A DNA stretch of 64,000 nucleotides, taken from Microvirga sp. VF16. GTDB lineage: Bacteria; Pseudomonadota; Alphaproteobacteria; Rhizobiales; Beijerinckiaceae. The notes under the pieces are model-generated. The model worked only from the letters and a program-made list of their open reading frames with translations, did not search any database and had not been told where the DNA came from. Positions 51,864 to 60,352 of the stretch are shown here, piece after piece; the stretch's first letter is position 1, and each line of letters starts with the position of its first letter. The stretch is from NCBI RefSeq assembly GCF_016864375.1, contig NZ_CP069359.1, positions 392,044-456,043 of the forward strand, given 5' to 3'. Position numbers and translations under genes: made by a program.

Positions 51864-52817
51864 ATGACCATACTCACGCAGGAGGCCGGATTGATCGAGC
51901 GTAGTGAGGTGCTGCGTGATGTGCTTGGCGGTCTGTCTCGTGCCCAGAAGACGCTTCCCGGCAAGTACCTGTGGGATGAGACGGGTTCGTCCCTGTTCGA
52001 CCGCATCTGCCACACGCAGGATTACTACCTCACCCGCTGCGAGGGTGCTCTCCTGCGCTCGAGGGTTGAGGAGATTGGCAGCCTGGTTGGGTCTGGAGCC
52101 ACGATCGTCGAGTTTGGCAGCGGAGCAAGCCACAAGGTTCGCATACTGCTCGATGCCTTCACTGCGCCGACGCGGTACGTCGCGCTCGACATCTCACGTG
52201 AGTATCTCGAAGCTGCCACACTGCGAATTGCAGCGGACTATCCGGGGATCGAGGTTTCTCCGGTTTGCGCGGATTACACGAAGCAGATCACCCTTCCGAT
52301 CCAGCGTGGGGCAAGTCCGATCCTTGGGTTCTTCCCAGGCTCTACAATCGGCAACTTCGATCCTGCAGGCGCCGTCGCCTTTCTGACGCGAGCCCGCGAG
52401 ACCATTGGGCCGAGTTGGTTTCTGGTTGGAGCCGATCCCAATCGTGATGAACAAAGCCTGTTGCGCGCCTACGGCCAGGCTGATGGCCTTATGGCGGAGT
52501 TGCATAAGAATCTGTTGGTCCACCTCAATCGCCTTCTCGGCACTGCGTTCAATCCCGGTGATTTCCGCCACGAGGCCCGCGTGCAGCATAACCCGTTTCG
52601 CGTTGAGGCTCATCTGGTTGCTACCAAAGCATTGATGTATCAGGTTGGGGAGGTCCCAATCGCGTTTGAGGTCGGGGAGAGCATCCACACGGACACCTCG
52701 TATAAGTATGATCCTGCTACATTCCAGAACTTAGCAAGCCAAGCCGGTTGGCAACCTATCAGGTTCTGGTGCGATGAGCAGAATCGCTTCTGTCTTTACT
52801 TGCTGCAATCGAGCTAA
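51864..52817 (+). CDS. egtD: L-histidine N-alpha-methyltransferase (ergothioneine biosynthesis)
   Basis: 317 residues. EgtD landmarks: KTLPGKYLWDETGSSLFDRICHTQDYYLTRCEGALL, the SAM motif IVEFGSGASHKVRILLDAF, FFPGSTIGNFDPAGAVAFLTRAR and ADPNRDEQSLLRAYGQADG. It converts His to hercynine in three SAM-dependent steps. egtB, which usually lies next to egtD, is not adjacent on either side; the DNA upstream has been rearranged by IS21, and downstream is the DUF2183 gene on the other strand. The pathway is therefore split or incomplete in this copy. Confidence 0.94.
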   Translation: MTILTQEAGLIERSEVLRDVLGGLSRAQKTLPGKYLWDETGSSLFDRICHTQDYYLTRCEGALLRSRVEEIGSLVGSGATIVEFGSGASHKVRILLDAFTAPTRYVALDISREYLEAATLRIAADYPGIEVSPVCADYTKQITLPIQRGASPILGFFPGSTIGNFDPAGAVAFLTRARETIGPSWFLVGADPNRDEQSLLRAYGQADGLMAELHKNLLVHLNRLLGTAFNPGDFRHEARVQHNPFRVEAHLVATKALMYQVGEVPIAFEVGESIHTDTSYKYDPATFQNLASQAGWQPIRFWCDEQNRFCLYLLQSS

Positions 52818-52985
52818 GACAGTGGTGCCTGGCAGAGCCACGACTGCCAGCGTCGGTTGACCCCGCAGAGAAGCGTACCATCGTGGCGCGAGGCCGTAAC
52901 GCGCTGTACAAGGGACGGTTGGGAACGGCTCAGGTTCCAACAGCCTGGAGGTTGACCTCTTGAGCCCGCAGACACTCACATCCGA

Positions 52986-54263
52986 TCAGGGTTGCTTGGG
53001 CTGCTCCCGCGCCTCCGGCTCGACGATCACATTGGGTGGCATCGGCTCGGATCCGGTCTCAATCAGATCCTGCAAGTCACCCTGCGCTACGGCCTCAGCC
53101 GTTCCCATCGGAGTAGACCGCTGAACGCCGTAGGTCGGCAGCTCCTGCTCGATCTGACCAGTAGCCGTTCGCTCGTCTCGGACTTCGGAAACCGTCTCTG
53201 AGGGAACGAGGCCAAGGCTCGCGGCATGCTCCGCGATCGCCACACTGTCGGCCGCCAGCACCAGGCTGCTGCCCGCGCCCGCCACGGCCTTGGCGAGGTC
53301 CTCAATCTCTCTGATCCTCCCAGGATCCCGGGAGACGTTGCGAATGTAGACTGCCAGCACCCGGCCAGGATGCTCCGCGACGGTCTGACGGTAGATCTCA
53401 GGATCGTGCTGCCCGCTGTCGCCGATGAGAACAAAGGGCAGCTCACTGTAGAGTGCCAGCATGTTGTGGATCAGCTCGCGCTTGTGGTCCTCGGCCTTGC
53501 GCGGCAGCGGACGTGTCCAGGAGACACCCCATTCGCGCAGGAACAGGATTGGGCCGATCGGGATGCCGTTCAGATCGAAGAACTCTTCCAGCACCTCGTA
53601 GATGCCCCAGGGAGCGCGTGAGACATAGAGCATGGGGTTCTGCTGATCGCCGGAGGCGCCGGCGTGCAAGGCCCGGTACAAGGCCCCGACCCCGGGAAAA
53701 GCCACCCGGCTCTGCGCGTCCTCGACGAACAGGCGCCAGAGCATCCTGAGCTTGTTGGCCACGCCCGTTTCCATGACCGTGTCGTCGATGTCGCTGATGA
53801 CTACATACCGGCAGCTGGCCGGTGGGATGAAGATCTGAGCTTGCGCCTGAACCGCATGGGGCTGCGGCAGGGCCAGGTCCATGGTGTGCCACGAACGGTC
53901 GCGCGGTGGCGGCAGGGCAGGGGAGAGATGGACCCGAAAATAGCCGTCCTTGTCGGTGGTGACGGTTTCCTCCGCTCCATAGAACCGGGCTGTTACGATG
54001 GCGCCGGAGATCGCGCGACGGGCAAGGCGCCGACCGATATCGCGCAGGTTCGTCAGGAGGTCTCCTCGGCCGGTCTCCGAGTGCGGGCTCGATTGCCGGA
54101 ATACCCGACCGATCAGGAAGACTTCGGAGCGAGATCCGTATCCGCGGTAGGGCTGGATGACCACGCCTCTTTCGCCCTGCGCCTCCTGCACGGGCCGGGC
54201 AGCGATGCCCAGCATCCGGATGAGTGCGCCCAGCCATTTCCTCACTGCGCCGGTGAGGCTCAT
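52986..54263 (-). CDS. DUF2183 (App1-like) phosphatase-domain protein
   Basis: 425 residues from the ATG at 54263 (MSLTGAVRKWLGAL); the frame stays open to 54359. A short N-terminal domain with a carboxypeptidase-regulatory-like beta region (AIVTARFYGAEETVTTDKDGYFRVHL) is followed by the DUF2183 catalytic core SCRYVVISDIDDTVMETGVANKLRML (DxDDT phosphatase motif), NPMLYVSRAPWGIYEVLEEFF and LPFVLIGDSGQHDPEIY. Yeast App1 dephosphorylates phosphatidate. The bacterial substrate is unknown. The C-terminal 100 residues are polar. Confidence 0.9.
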   Translation of the reverse strand: MSLTGAVRKWLGALIRMLGIAARPVQEAQGERGVVIQPYRGYGSRSEVFLIGRVFRQSSPHSETGRGDLLTNLRDIGRRLARRAISGAIVTARFYGAEETVTTDKDGYFRVHLSPALPPPRDRSWHTMDLALPQPHAVQAQAQIFIPPASCRYVVISDIDDTVMETGVANKLRMLWRLFVEDAQSRVAFPGVGALYRALHAGASGDQQNPMLYVSRAPWGIYEVLEEFFDLNGIPIGPILFLREWGVSWTRPLPRKAEDHKRELIHNMLALYSELPFVLIGDSGQHDPEIYRQTVAEHPGRVLAVYIRNVSRDPGRIREIEDLAKAVAGAGSSLVLAADSVAIAEHAASLGLVPSETVSEVRDERTATGQIEQELPTYGVQRSTPMGTAEAVAQGDLQDLIETGSEPMPPNVIVEPEAREQPKQP

Positions 54264-54406
54264 CGCGTTCGCCCCGTATCCTTGTCTGGTCTTCCAATGA
54301 GGTGGGGCGTGCAAAAGATCCTTGGAGGACTGTTCTGTTAAACCATGGTGCTCTTGCACCAGCTGCGGTAGGCCAGACTTGGCCTGCTACGGCAGCCGGA
54401 GAACTT

Positions 54407-54455
54407 CTGACTTTTAATCAGAGGGTCCTGGGTTCGAGTCCCAGCGCGCTCACCA
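54407..54455 (+). tRNA. 3' portion of tRNA-Lys(TTT), attachment-site remnant
   Basis: 49 bp identical in inverted orientation to 29795-29843: anticodon arm CTGAC-TTTTAAT-CAG, T-arm with GGTTCGAGTCC and 3' GCGCTCACCA. Upstream sequence does not form a D-arm or pair with the acceptor strand, so this is not an intact gene. Confidence 0.7.
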
Positions 54456-54483
54456 CACCTAGAATGCTTATGAGATAAGCATT

Positions 54484-55577
54484 CTAAGTAGGTCGCCAAA
54501 AGTTCTGCAACAGCTTTCTGAGCCAGAAGTGTTTGGATGCCATGCCGGCCTTGCGGCGCGCCTGCTGCGGCGTCAGCGTCAGCACCCAATCAGCGGCCTC
54601 GGCGGCCAGAGCATCGATGGACGCCGCCTGCCGGTTGGCCGCTACCAGGCGCTTGAGTTCGCGCCAGAGTTGATCCATCGGGCTCAGTTCGGGCGCCTGC
54701 CGGGGCAGCCACACGAACCGGATGCGCAGCCGGGCGGCCAGGGCTTGGGTCTGCGGCGCGGTGTGGGCGCTCGCCCGGTCGGTCAGCAGCCAGAGCCAGC
54801 CGGCGCCCCGGTAGTGGCGCCGCAACACGCGCAGGAACGCCTGGGCATCGGCCTGACCGGCGCGATGGCGGACCAGCACCAGCCGGCGCGCGCTGTGCAG
54901 GTCAATCGCCCCAAACAGCACCCGCTTGGCATTGCGGCCGGTGATCGGCACGATCGCCTGGGTACCCTTGAGCGCCCACATCGCCCGCAGGGGCGGAAAC
55001 AGTCGCAGCAGGGTCCAGTCGAGGCACAGCAGCCGATCGCCTCTGTGCCAGCCCGCCTTCAGGCGCCGGATCAAGCCCCTTTTTTCTGCGCCAGATGAGC
55101 CGCGCGCGCGACATAGACATAGCGCGGCCGCTTCCAGCGATAGCCGGCCTCGTGCAGCCGGCGCCGCAGGGTGCGGGGGCTGACGGCGAGGCCCTTGGCG
55201 GCCAGATCGTGCGCCAGCAGCGGCACCGTCCAGCTCGTCGCCTGGTAGCCGCAGCGGCGCGGGTCACGTGCCAGGGCCGCCGCCAGCCGCTGCGGCGTGA
55301 GCCTCGGGTGACGACGGGGACGTCCGCTGCGCGGCCGGTCGATCAGTGCCGCGGCCTCATGCTCGGCCCGGTACTGCACCAGCCAGCGATGCACACTGGA
55401 GCGGTTGACCCGGCAGCGGCGGGCCGCCTCGGCCATAGAATGGCCCTCGGCCACCAATAGCAGCGCCTCGAGGCGGCGATACACACGGGCCTCACGGGCG
55501 CCGGCAAGCGCTGCGGCAAGCCGCTTGCGATCCGCCTCGTCGAGCCACGTCCCGGGAGAGTGATCATGGTGTTGCAT
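54484..55577 (-). CDS. IS630-family transposase made by -1 frameshifting
   Basis: Frame A starts at the ATG at 55577 (GGGGAGC upstream) and holds an HTH (EGHSMAEAARRCRVNRSSVHRWLVQYR). It ends at 55071. A run AAAAAAGGGG (55077-55085 region) allows a -1 slip that joins QKK to RGLIRRLKAGWHRG of frame B. Frame B carries the core: LLCLDWTLLR, LLTDRASAH and PELSPMDQLWREL (Asp in place of the usual Glu). It runs to a TAG at 54484 that uses the target TA. Family and size are normal apart from the E-to-D change. Confidence 0.88.
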
Positions 55578-55630
55578 GCTCCCCAGGAAACACCCGCAGC
55601 TCCCGCGTCGCAAGTCTTATGGCGACCTAC
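54487..55630 (-). mobile_element. IS630-family insertion sequence in an attachment-site remnant
   Basis: 1144 bp between TA duplications (54485-54486 and 55631-55632), with inverted ends AGTAGGTCGCCA / TGGCGACCTACT. It sits between the tRNA-Lys fragment and the 19-bp near-palindrome, so it entered after the att-like structure formed. Confidence 0.9.
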
Positions 55631-56021
55631 TTAGGAGGTATTTCCCGGGGGTTCTGCTCAGCTTTTATGTTGCTGCAATTTCCTTCCGTGCGCACCACGT
55701 GCGCACCAATGAGGCGGTCGATGGGACAGAGCAGAGGAGTGATGACCCTTGTGTTTGGAGTAAATCTATCCACTACGATCGTTCATCTAGGAAGGCCGAC
55801 ACCGTCCAGAAGATAAATGAAACCCTGAAAAGCTCGCGGCTTGGGCTCCGGCGATGCCCGATATCCTCCGTTTGCGTCCAGAAGGTTCGTTGGTACTTTC
55901 CTTGGACCTGACCTATGCCACCGAATCAGCAATACCAACATGGCGCTGTCTGAAACGACCTGCCGATCGGACCGGACCTGCAGCCTAATCTGGTATCTCA
56001 GCCCGAACGGAGCCTTGCACC
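55631..56021. repeat. Attachment-like block with near-palindrome, otherwise no gene
   Basis: GTGCGCACCACGTGCGCAC at 55688-55706 is the inverted twin of 29728-29746. After it, ACAGAGCAGAGGAGTGATGACCC resembles the decayed tRNA-Met region of the left copy. No gene is supported between here and 56021. Confidence 0.6.
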
Positions 56022-56576
56022 TTGCCTGCCTATTCAGGGAAAGCACAACCTTATCTTGACGCAATTGCTGCCAGTGTTTTCGCGTCACAAGCTGTCAGAG
56101 ATTGGCTGATCCGTGGCACGCTTGCTGAAGCGGACTTCACAGAGTCCAGCGTTCTCATTGATGAGCAACGAGCGGTGCGGTGGAGTACAAAGGAGACAAA
56201 GCAGCCATTCTGGGCAAATTACTGGTGCGGGCGGGACAGTCGCTGCACTTGCCGAATTGAAGGCAGCAAAGGACTTGAATCTGACGCCATTTTCTTTTTC
56301 CGAAACAGCTTGGATCGAATCCTTGCTGTACACGTCGAATTCAAGCATCCGAATGAAGCCTTCAGCTTTGGCCAGCCGGAGGCTTACCCGTTACGTGCAG
56401 CGTGTTTTGCAACGACGTACAATACGCGGCCGACGCTGAACCCGCATCATGAATGGACGACCGTCATCCTCTGCGGCACAGAAGCGCTTTCAGATCCCAG
56501 GCTTGCTAACTTTCAACGTGTCATTACACACAGAGAAGCTGATAGGGTTATCGACGGATACCCACGTAAGACATGA
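56022..56576 (+). CDS. Nuclease-like protein of unknown family (PD-(D/E)XK-type core)
   Basis: 184 residues from a TTG at 56022, with GGAG upstream. Residues 100-135 read LESDAIFFF...ILAVHVEFKHPNEAFSFGQPEAYPLRAACFA. The D...ExK pattern followed by QxxAYPLRA resembles the core of PD-(D/E)XK nucleases (D, E-x-K, then Q). Later LNPHHEWTTVILCGTEAL suggests another strand-turn. GC is lower than in the neighbours, as often seen in acquired defence genes. It lies just inside the tRNA-type junction and 505 bp before the Lit-like peptidase gene. Assignment is inference. Confidence 0.6.
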   Translation: MPAYSGKAQPYLDAIAASVFASQAVRDWLIRGTLAEADFTESSVLIDEQRAVRWSTKETKQPFWANYWCGRDSRCTCRIEGSKGLESDAIFFFRNSLDRILAVHVEFKHPNEAFSFGQPEAYPLRAACFATTYNTRPTLNPHHEWTTVILCGTEALSDPRLANFQRVITHREADRVIDGYPRKT

Positions 56577-57080
56577 GTTCCAACCGTGAGGCACAGGCAC
56601 GCAAGAGAGCAGTTGCACCGAGCAGCTTCTAATCTCGTGTTCAACGTTGGGGTGCATGTTGGGGTAAATCAACAAAGCAGGCTAATGTAGGCTTTTATGT
56701 CAGTGTTTTCGCTACAGGGGTGGCGGAGAGGGGGAGACACCGCAAAATCTTCGCGAACCCATGGAGTATCAATGACTTAGCGACGCCTGCAGGCACCCTG
56801 TGTAGCACTCTCGTGGAGCACACGGCAACCACGATCAGGTATCGGATCATTGGCGCAATGGCGGTAGTTCTGAAGAAAGGCGCTTTGCTGCTCCCAAGGC
56901 TTCAAGAGCACTTGCCGCCCCAAAGCTTCAGGTCGATGAAGCCTTCAAAATAAACGCGATGCGTGTGCCAAATTCATGAGACAGATTTCTTGATGACATA
57001 ATATCTATAGAGGCGCTGGAACCCCCAAGCTGCAAAGCTATTCCGAACACCAGATTGGCCTTTAAGAGCTCGCCCACTCC
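56577..57080. other. Region without a supported gene
   Basis: About 500 bp of lower GC between the nuclease-like and peptidase genes. A 16-bp match to the end of a tRNA-Ser type sequence (GGTGGCGGAGAGGGGG at about 56717) is too short to call. Confidence 0.45.
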
Positions 57081-58028
57081 ATGGATTACGTTGAAGTTCT
57101 CTTCTCGCAGTTTCGTCCTCAGATCGACGCCTTGTATAAAGAAATTTGCCAGGAGGCGCAGGTCGAAGAGAGTACGACCCCCTTGGCTATCATGGCACGA
57201 TCCTTCAACCTCAAGAGGCACGAGGCTGAGTTCGCTGCAGTCATAGATCCATCGCGAGTCTGGGTGACTTGGAACGGTTTAGCTAGTCTTTGGGCATTCT
57301 CCCATGCGGTCATACGCATCGGGCGGGAAATGTTCGAGGCTCAGCGGGCTGCAGATGCAAGCGCTCCGCCCCCGACGCTCCCAATTGCCGGCGAGGTGGA
57401 GGTTGGGCTTCATCTGTTCACACTTTCGCTAAGGCTTGCGAAGAATAAGTTTGATCAGTGGGTTGATTGGGCTCCGCTGCCTGATACCTCAGCTACATCT
57501 GAATCAGAGCGTGCAGGTAATGAACTGTTCTTGCGTGCCCTCGGCTGGATATTGCGCCATGAACTCGGGCATCATGTACTGAACCACCACGAGAGCAGAC
57601 GCGGTATCCCCGAGCATAACAAGCAACAGGAATTCGAGGCGGATGAATTCGCCAACAACCTGATCAAGGCTGATTATTCTGCAGAGGCTGGACGTCTGCT
57701 TGGGACCAAGCCTAAACCACCTGAGATTGAACTGGAAAGGCGTGCCTTGGCAACTTTTGTTGGCTTGACTTGGGTTGCGCAGTTTGAGCTCTCTCCCCAT
57801 GGTGAAAGCTCGACGCACCCCGACACGGCCTCTAGGATTGCACGGACGTTTGAGCTTCTTGCTCTGGCCGATGATAGCTTCTCCGCAGAAATGCTGTCCT
57901 ATGTAGTTAAGGTCCTGATCGACCCTGAGGGCGAGTGGCCGCCAAGAGAGGACTCCCCCACGGCGGCAGATGGGGCCATCGAAGCCATGATCCGTTTGAC
58001 CCGCCACATCAGTGAGATGCGAGGGTAG
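57081..58028 (+). CDS. HExxH metallopeptidase resembling phage-exclusion protein Lit (peptidase U49)
   Basis: 315 residues. The zinc motif is WILRHELGHHVLNHHE (His160, Glu161, His164), with a downstream acidic ligand in QEFEADEFANNL. The layout, a long helical N-terminal half, HExxH near residue 160 and EADEFA 20 residues later, is like the U49/Lit family. As I recall, E. coli Lit has its HExxH at about the same position; Lit cuts EF-Tu when triggered by a phage T4 peptide. A role in defence is supported by the island setting. ImmA/IrrE-type peptidases are an alternative. No ribosome site is clear at the ATG. Confidence 0.72.
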   Translation: MDYVEVLFSQFRPQIDALYKEICQEAQVEESTTPLAIMARSFNLKRHEAEFAAVIDPSRVWVTWNGLASLWAFSHAVIRIGREMFEAQRAADASAPPPTLPIAGEVEVGLHLFTLSLRLAKNKFDQWVDWAPLPDTSATSESERAGNELFLRALGWILRHELGHHVLNHHESRRGIPEHNKQQEFEADEFANNLIKADYSAEAGRLLGTKPKPPEIELERRALATFVGLTWVAQFELSPHGESSTHPDTASRIARTFELLALADDSFSAEMLSYVVKVLIDPEGEWPPREDSPTAADGAIEAMIRLTRHISEMRG

Positions 58029-58107
58029 CCCTTAACATTGATGCAAATGAGAATGCCGCCCGATGCGTTGAGTATGAAGAGCAAGCTAGTGAGGCGGCAT
58101 TCGTTTT

Positions 58108-59673
58108 CTATTGCTTGATCAAGTTCCTCTGATCCTGGACGAACAGGATCGGCGAGGAAACGAGGCTTCCCGGATCGTTGGGAACGAGCCGGAGCACCTC
58201 GGATCCCGATGCTTGGATGACGTCACCCAGCGTCGGCTCGAAAATGTCGTCCAGGCGACAGCAGAGGGGCTTGGCGGAGATTTGGCGGAAAGTCCCCCGA
58301 ACACCCCCAATTTCGACCGTTTTCCCCGCTTTCAGCCCGTCGAAATCCGGCTCCTCCAGAGGGGAACCGTCAACGGAGGCTCCGAATGGTAGTCGCCGCT
58401 CCTGCGTAAGCCGCTGCCACACAAGCGGATTTTCGCGGGCCTTGGCGGCGGCTTGGCGGAGGAGCCAGTTGTCCTCGCCCTCCGCGGGGCCGTGCGGGAG
58501 CAGCGCCCCGCCCGACAGGGCGTCGAGGTGGCGCAGCCGCGCCTCCATGGCGATGGCCGCGTGGAGCACGAAGTCGGGCGCCAGCCGGCCGTAGCGGCTG
58601 TCGGTGTCGGCCGGGGCGTGCCCCTGCCAGATGAGCCGCTGCTCGCGCGGCACCGGTGCGACGCCGTAGTCCAGGTGGGCCTCGCGCAGCGTGGTCTTGA
58701 CGAAGTCGCGGAACGAGCCCGGCACCAGCTTCGGCAGCCCGAGTTTATCCCGCACCCGGGTCAGCTGGTCCGCGATCCAGGTCGACCCGATGCCGACCCA
58801 CTCCTCCTCGGGCCAGGACCGCATCTCCTTCAGCGCCGAGGGCGGCACCGGCAGCACCGGGTAGCGCTTGCTGTCCGACTCCGGCCGGTCCGGCGGCTGG
58901 GTGTCGAACTCGCGCCCGTGCAGCTGGCTGCGCCGGGCGCTGCGGACCGCGACGGACCGGCCGCCGAAGGTCAGCGCGATCAGGCACCACCTCAGCATCG
59001 GCTCGTTGCCGCAGAACGCCGCCACCACCCGGGCCATGTCCTCGACCTCGGGATGCCAGTTGCGCGGCTTCGGCCGGGGCGCGCTCAGCACCTTGCAGAT
59101 CTGCTTGACGCTGCTGATCACCTTCGGCCGGTAGCGCGACTGGACCCGGTTGTCGTCGTCGGGGTCCGCGGCCCAGTTCACGGCCGCCGAGACCAGGGCC
59201 ATGGGCAGGTGGATCGAGGACGGCGTGTAGCGCTGCGCCAGGTGCCGGATCATCCGCTTCTGCATTCCCGGCGACAGGCCGGACAGCGTCACGTCCGGGC
59301 ACACCGCCTCCAGGGTCGGCAGCAGCATCTGGAGCTTCGGCGTCCAGTACTTCCGCTTCTCCTCCAGCGCCACGAATCGCCCGACGATGGCCGCGAGCAG
59401 CGGGTCGAGCGCGAGCGCCGCCGGATCGCCGCCCTCCGCCTGCACCAGGGCGATCACCTTGTCCTGGGCGGCTTTGAGATCAGTTGTTTCAAGGCTTCTA
59501 CGGCACACCTGCCCGCGTCGGTTCTTGCCCCGGGGCGTGGGGTCGTACCACCAGCGGGACCACTTGCTGGATCCGGGGGCCTTCTTGACCCCGTAGCGGC
59601 CGTGCCACCAGACGCAGCCCTTGATGGGGGGCTGGGCGGCGGGGTCAGGGGCGGCAGTCTTGGCTCTGGGCAT
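58108..59673 (-). CDS. Tyrosine-recombinase-like integrase
   Basis: 521 residues. The C-terminal catalytic half shows ALTFGGRSVAVRSARRSQL (first Arg box), GSFRDFVKTTLREA in the HxxR position, and LIWQGHAPADTDSRYGRL (GH...Y, the nucleophilic Tyr). The N-terminal part has the WWYDP...GQVCRRSLETTDLKAAQDKVIALV pattern of an arm-binding domain. The C-terminal 130 residues extend beyond the Tyr and are unusual. The 5' end overlaps the HTH gene by 220 bp in another frame. Probably the integrase of the island at tRNA-Arg. Confidence 0.8.
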   Translation of the reverse strand: MPRAKTAAPDPAAQPPIKGCVWWHGRYGVKKAPGSSKWSRWWYDPTPRGKNRRGQVCRRSLETTDLKAAQDKVIALVQAEGGDPAALALDPLLAAIVGRFVALEEKRKYWTPKLQMLLPTLEAVCPDVTLSGLSPGMQKRMIRHLAQRYTPSSIHLPMALVSAAVNWAADPDDDNRVQSRYRPKVISSVKQICKVLSAPRPKPRNWHPEVEDMARVVAAFCGNEPMLRWCLIALTFGGRSVAVRSARRSQLHGREFDTQPPDRPESDSKRYPVLPVPPSALKEMRSWPEEEWVGIGSTWIADQLTRVRDKLGLPKLVPGSFRDFVKTTLREAHLDYGVAPVPREQRLIWQGHAPADTDSRYGRLAPDFVLHAAIAMEARLRHLDALSGGALLPHGPAEGEDNWLLRQAAAKARENPLVWQRLTQERRLPFGASVDGSPLEEPDFDGLKAGKTVEIGGVRGTFRQISAKPLCCRLDDIFEPTLGDVIQASGSEVLRLVPNDPGSLVSSPILFVQDQRNLIKQ

Positions 59674-59903
59674 GCAATGTACTCCTCCGACAGCACCGCC
59701 CGGACGTAGGCCTCGACCTCGTCGGCGCGGTAGAAGATTTGCCGCTTGCGCCGCAGGTAGCCGATCCGGCCCCGCTGCCGCGCGATTCGCAGCTCCTTGT
59801 CCTCCAGCACGTGGCCGAAGCGGGCGTAGGCCTCGGCCTCGGTGATCACGTCGCCGGGACCGAGGGACCGGCGGGCCGGCGGGTCGTCATCCCCGTCAGC
59901 CAT
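59454..59903 (-). CDS. HTH DNA-binding protein (excisionase-like)
   Basis: 149 residues, with GGAGGCGCCG before the ATG at 59903. Residues 18-72 form a winged or MerR-type HTH (VITEAEAYARFGHVLEDKELRIARQRGRIGYLRRKRQIFYRADEVEAYVRAVL) like AlpA/excisionase proteins. The remaining 75 residues are Pro/Ser/Gly-rich and lie within the region that also encodes the integrase N-terminus, so they may have little function. The tandem arrangement with the integrase is that of a recombination directionality factor. Confidence 0.75.
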   Translation of the reverse strand: MADGDDDPPARRSLGPGDVITEAEAYARFGHVLEDKELRIARQRGRIGYLRRKRQIFYRADEVEAYVRAVLSEEYIACPEPRLPPLTPPPSPPSRAASGGTAATGSRRPPDPASGPAGGTTPRPGARTDAGRCAVEALKQLISKPPRTR

Positions 59904-60106
59904 CGGCGCCTCCGAGCAAGACCCGTCTCCGGCCTTTTGGCAAGGGGCCGGCGCACCGAAAAATACCTTCCCTGCAATGGGTTAGAACAGAAGATCCTTC
60001 CTGCGGGTCGCCTAAGGAAAGGCGCTCCAATCCTTCCGACGCCGGTTCGGCTCCTGCGGCCCGGGCCAGCGCCGCCGAGGGAGGCACGGGCCCCGGCGTG
60101 GGGGCA

Positions 60107-60352
60107 TCAACGCCCATCCGGATCCTTCCGCCGGCACCGGCGTCGCTGGACCCGCGGGCGGTCGGGGCGCGACGCCGCAGGCCCCAGCCCGCGGGCATGA
60201 GGGCCGGCCTCATGGCTCCCTCCCGCCGCCGCCCCGATTCGCGCGGGCGCGGGCCAGCGGGAAGCGGACCACCACCCCCGCGTCTGCCGGGCGCCGAGGG
60301 CCTCGCGGACAGCGGCGAGGCGCGCCGCGACCTCCAGGATCCTTTTATCCAT
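60107..60352 (-). CDS. Possible small protein coupled to the AAA-M41 gene
   Basis: The ATG at 60352 overlaps the M41 stop (ATGGATAA). The first 25 residues (MDKRILEVAARLAAVREALGA) look like a real helix. The rest is Arg/Ala/Pro-rich and suspect, and may reflect a frameshift. Candidate only. Confidence 0.3.
   Translation of the reverse strand: MDKRILEVAARLAAVREALGARQTRGWWSASRWPAPARIGAAAGGSHEAGPHARGLGPAASRPDRPRVQRRRCRRKDPDGR

Noticed and set aside
56715..56735. Short match to a tRNA-Ser 3' end
   Set aside because: Only about 16 bases agree and there is no T-arm; chance cannot be excluded.
59896..60213. 105-residue minus-strand frame between the HTH and M41 genes
   Set aside because: Ala/Gly/Arg/Pro-rich frame in very GC-rich DNA, no ribosome site and no recognisable domain.
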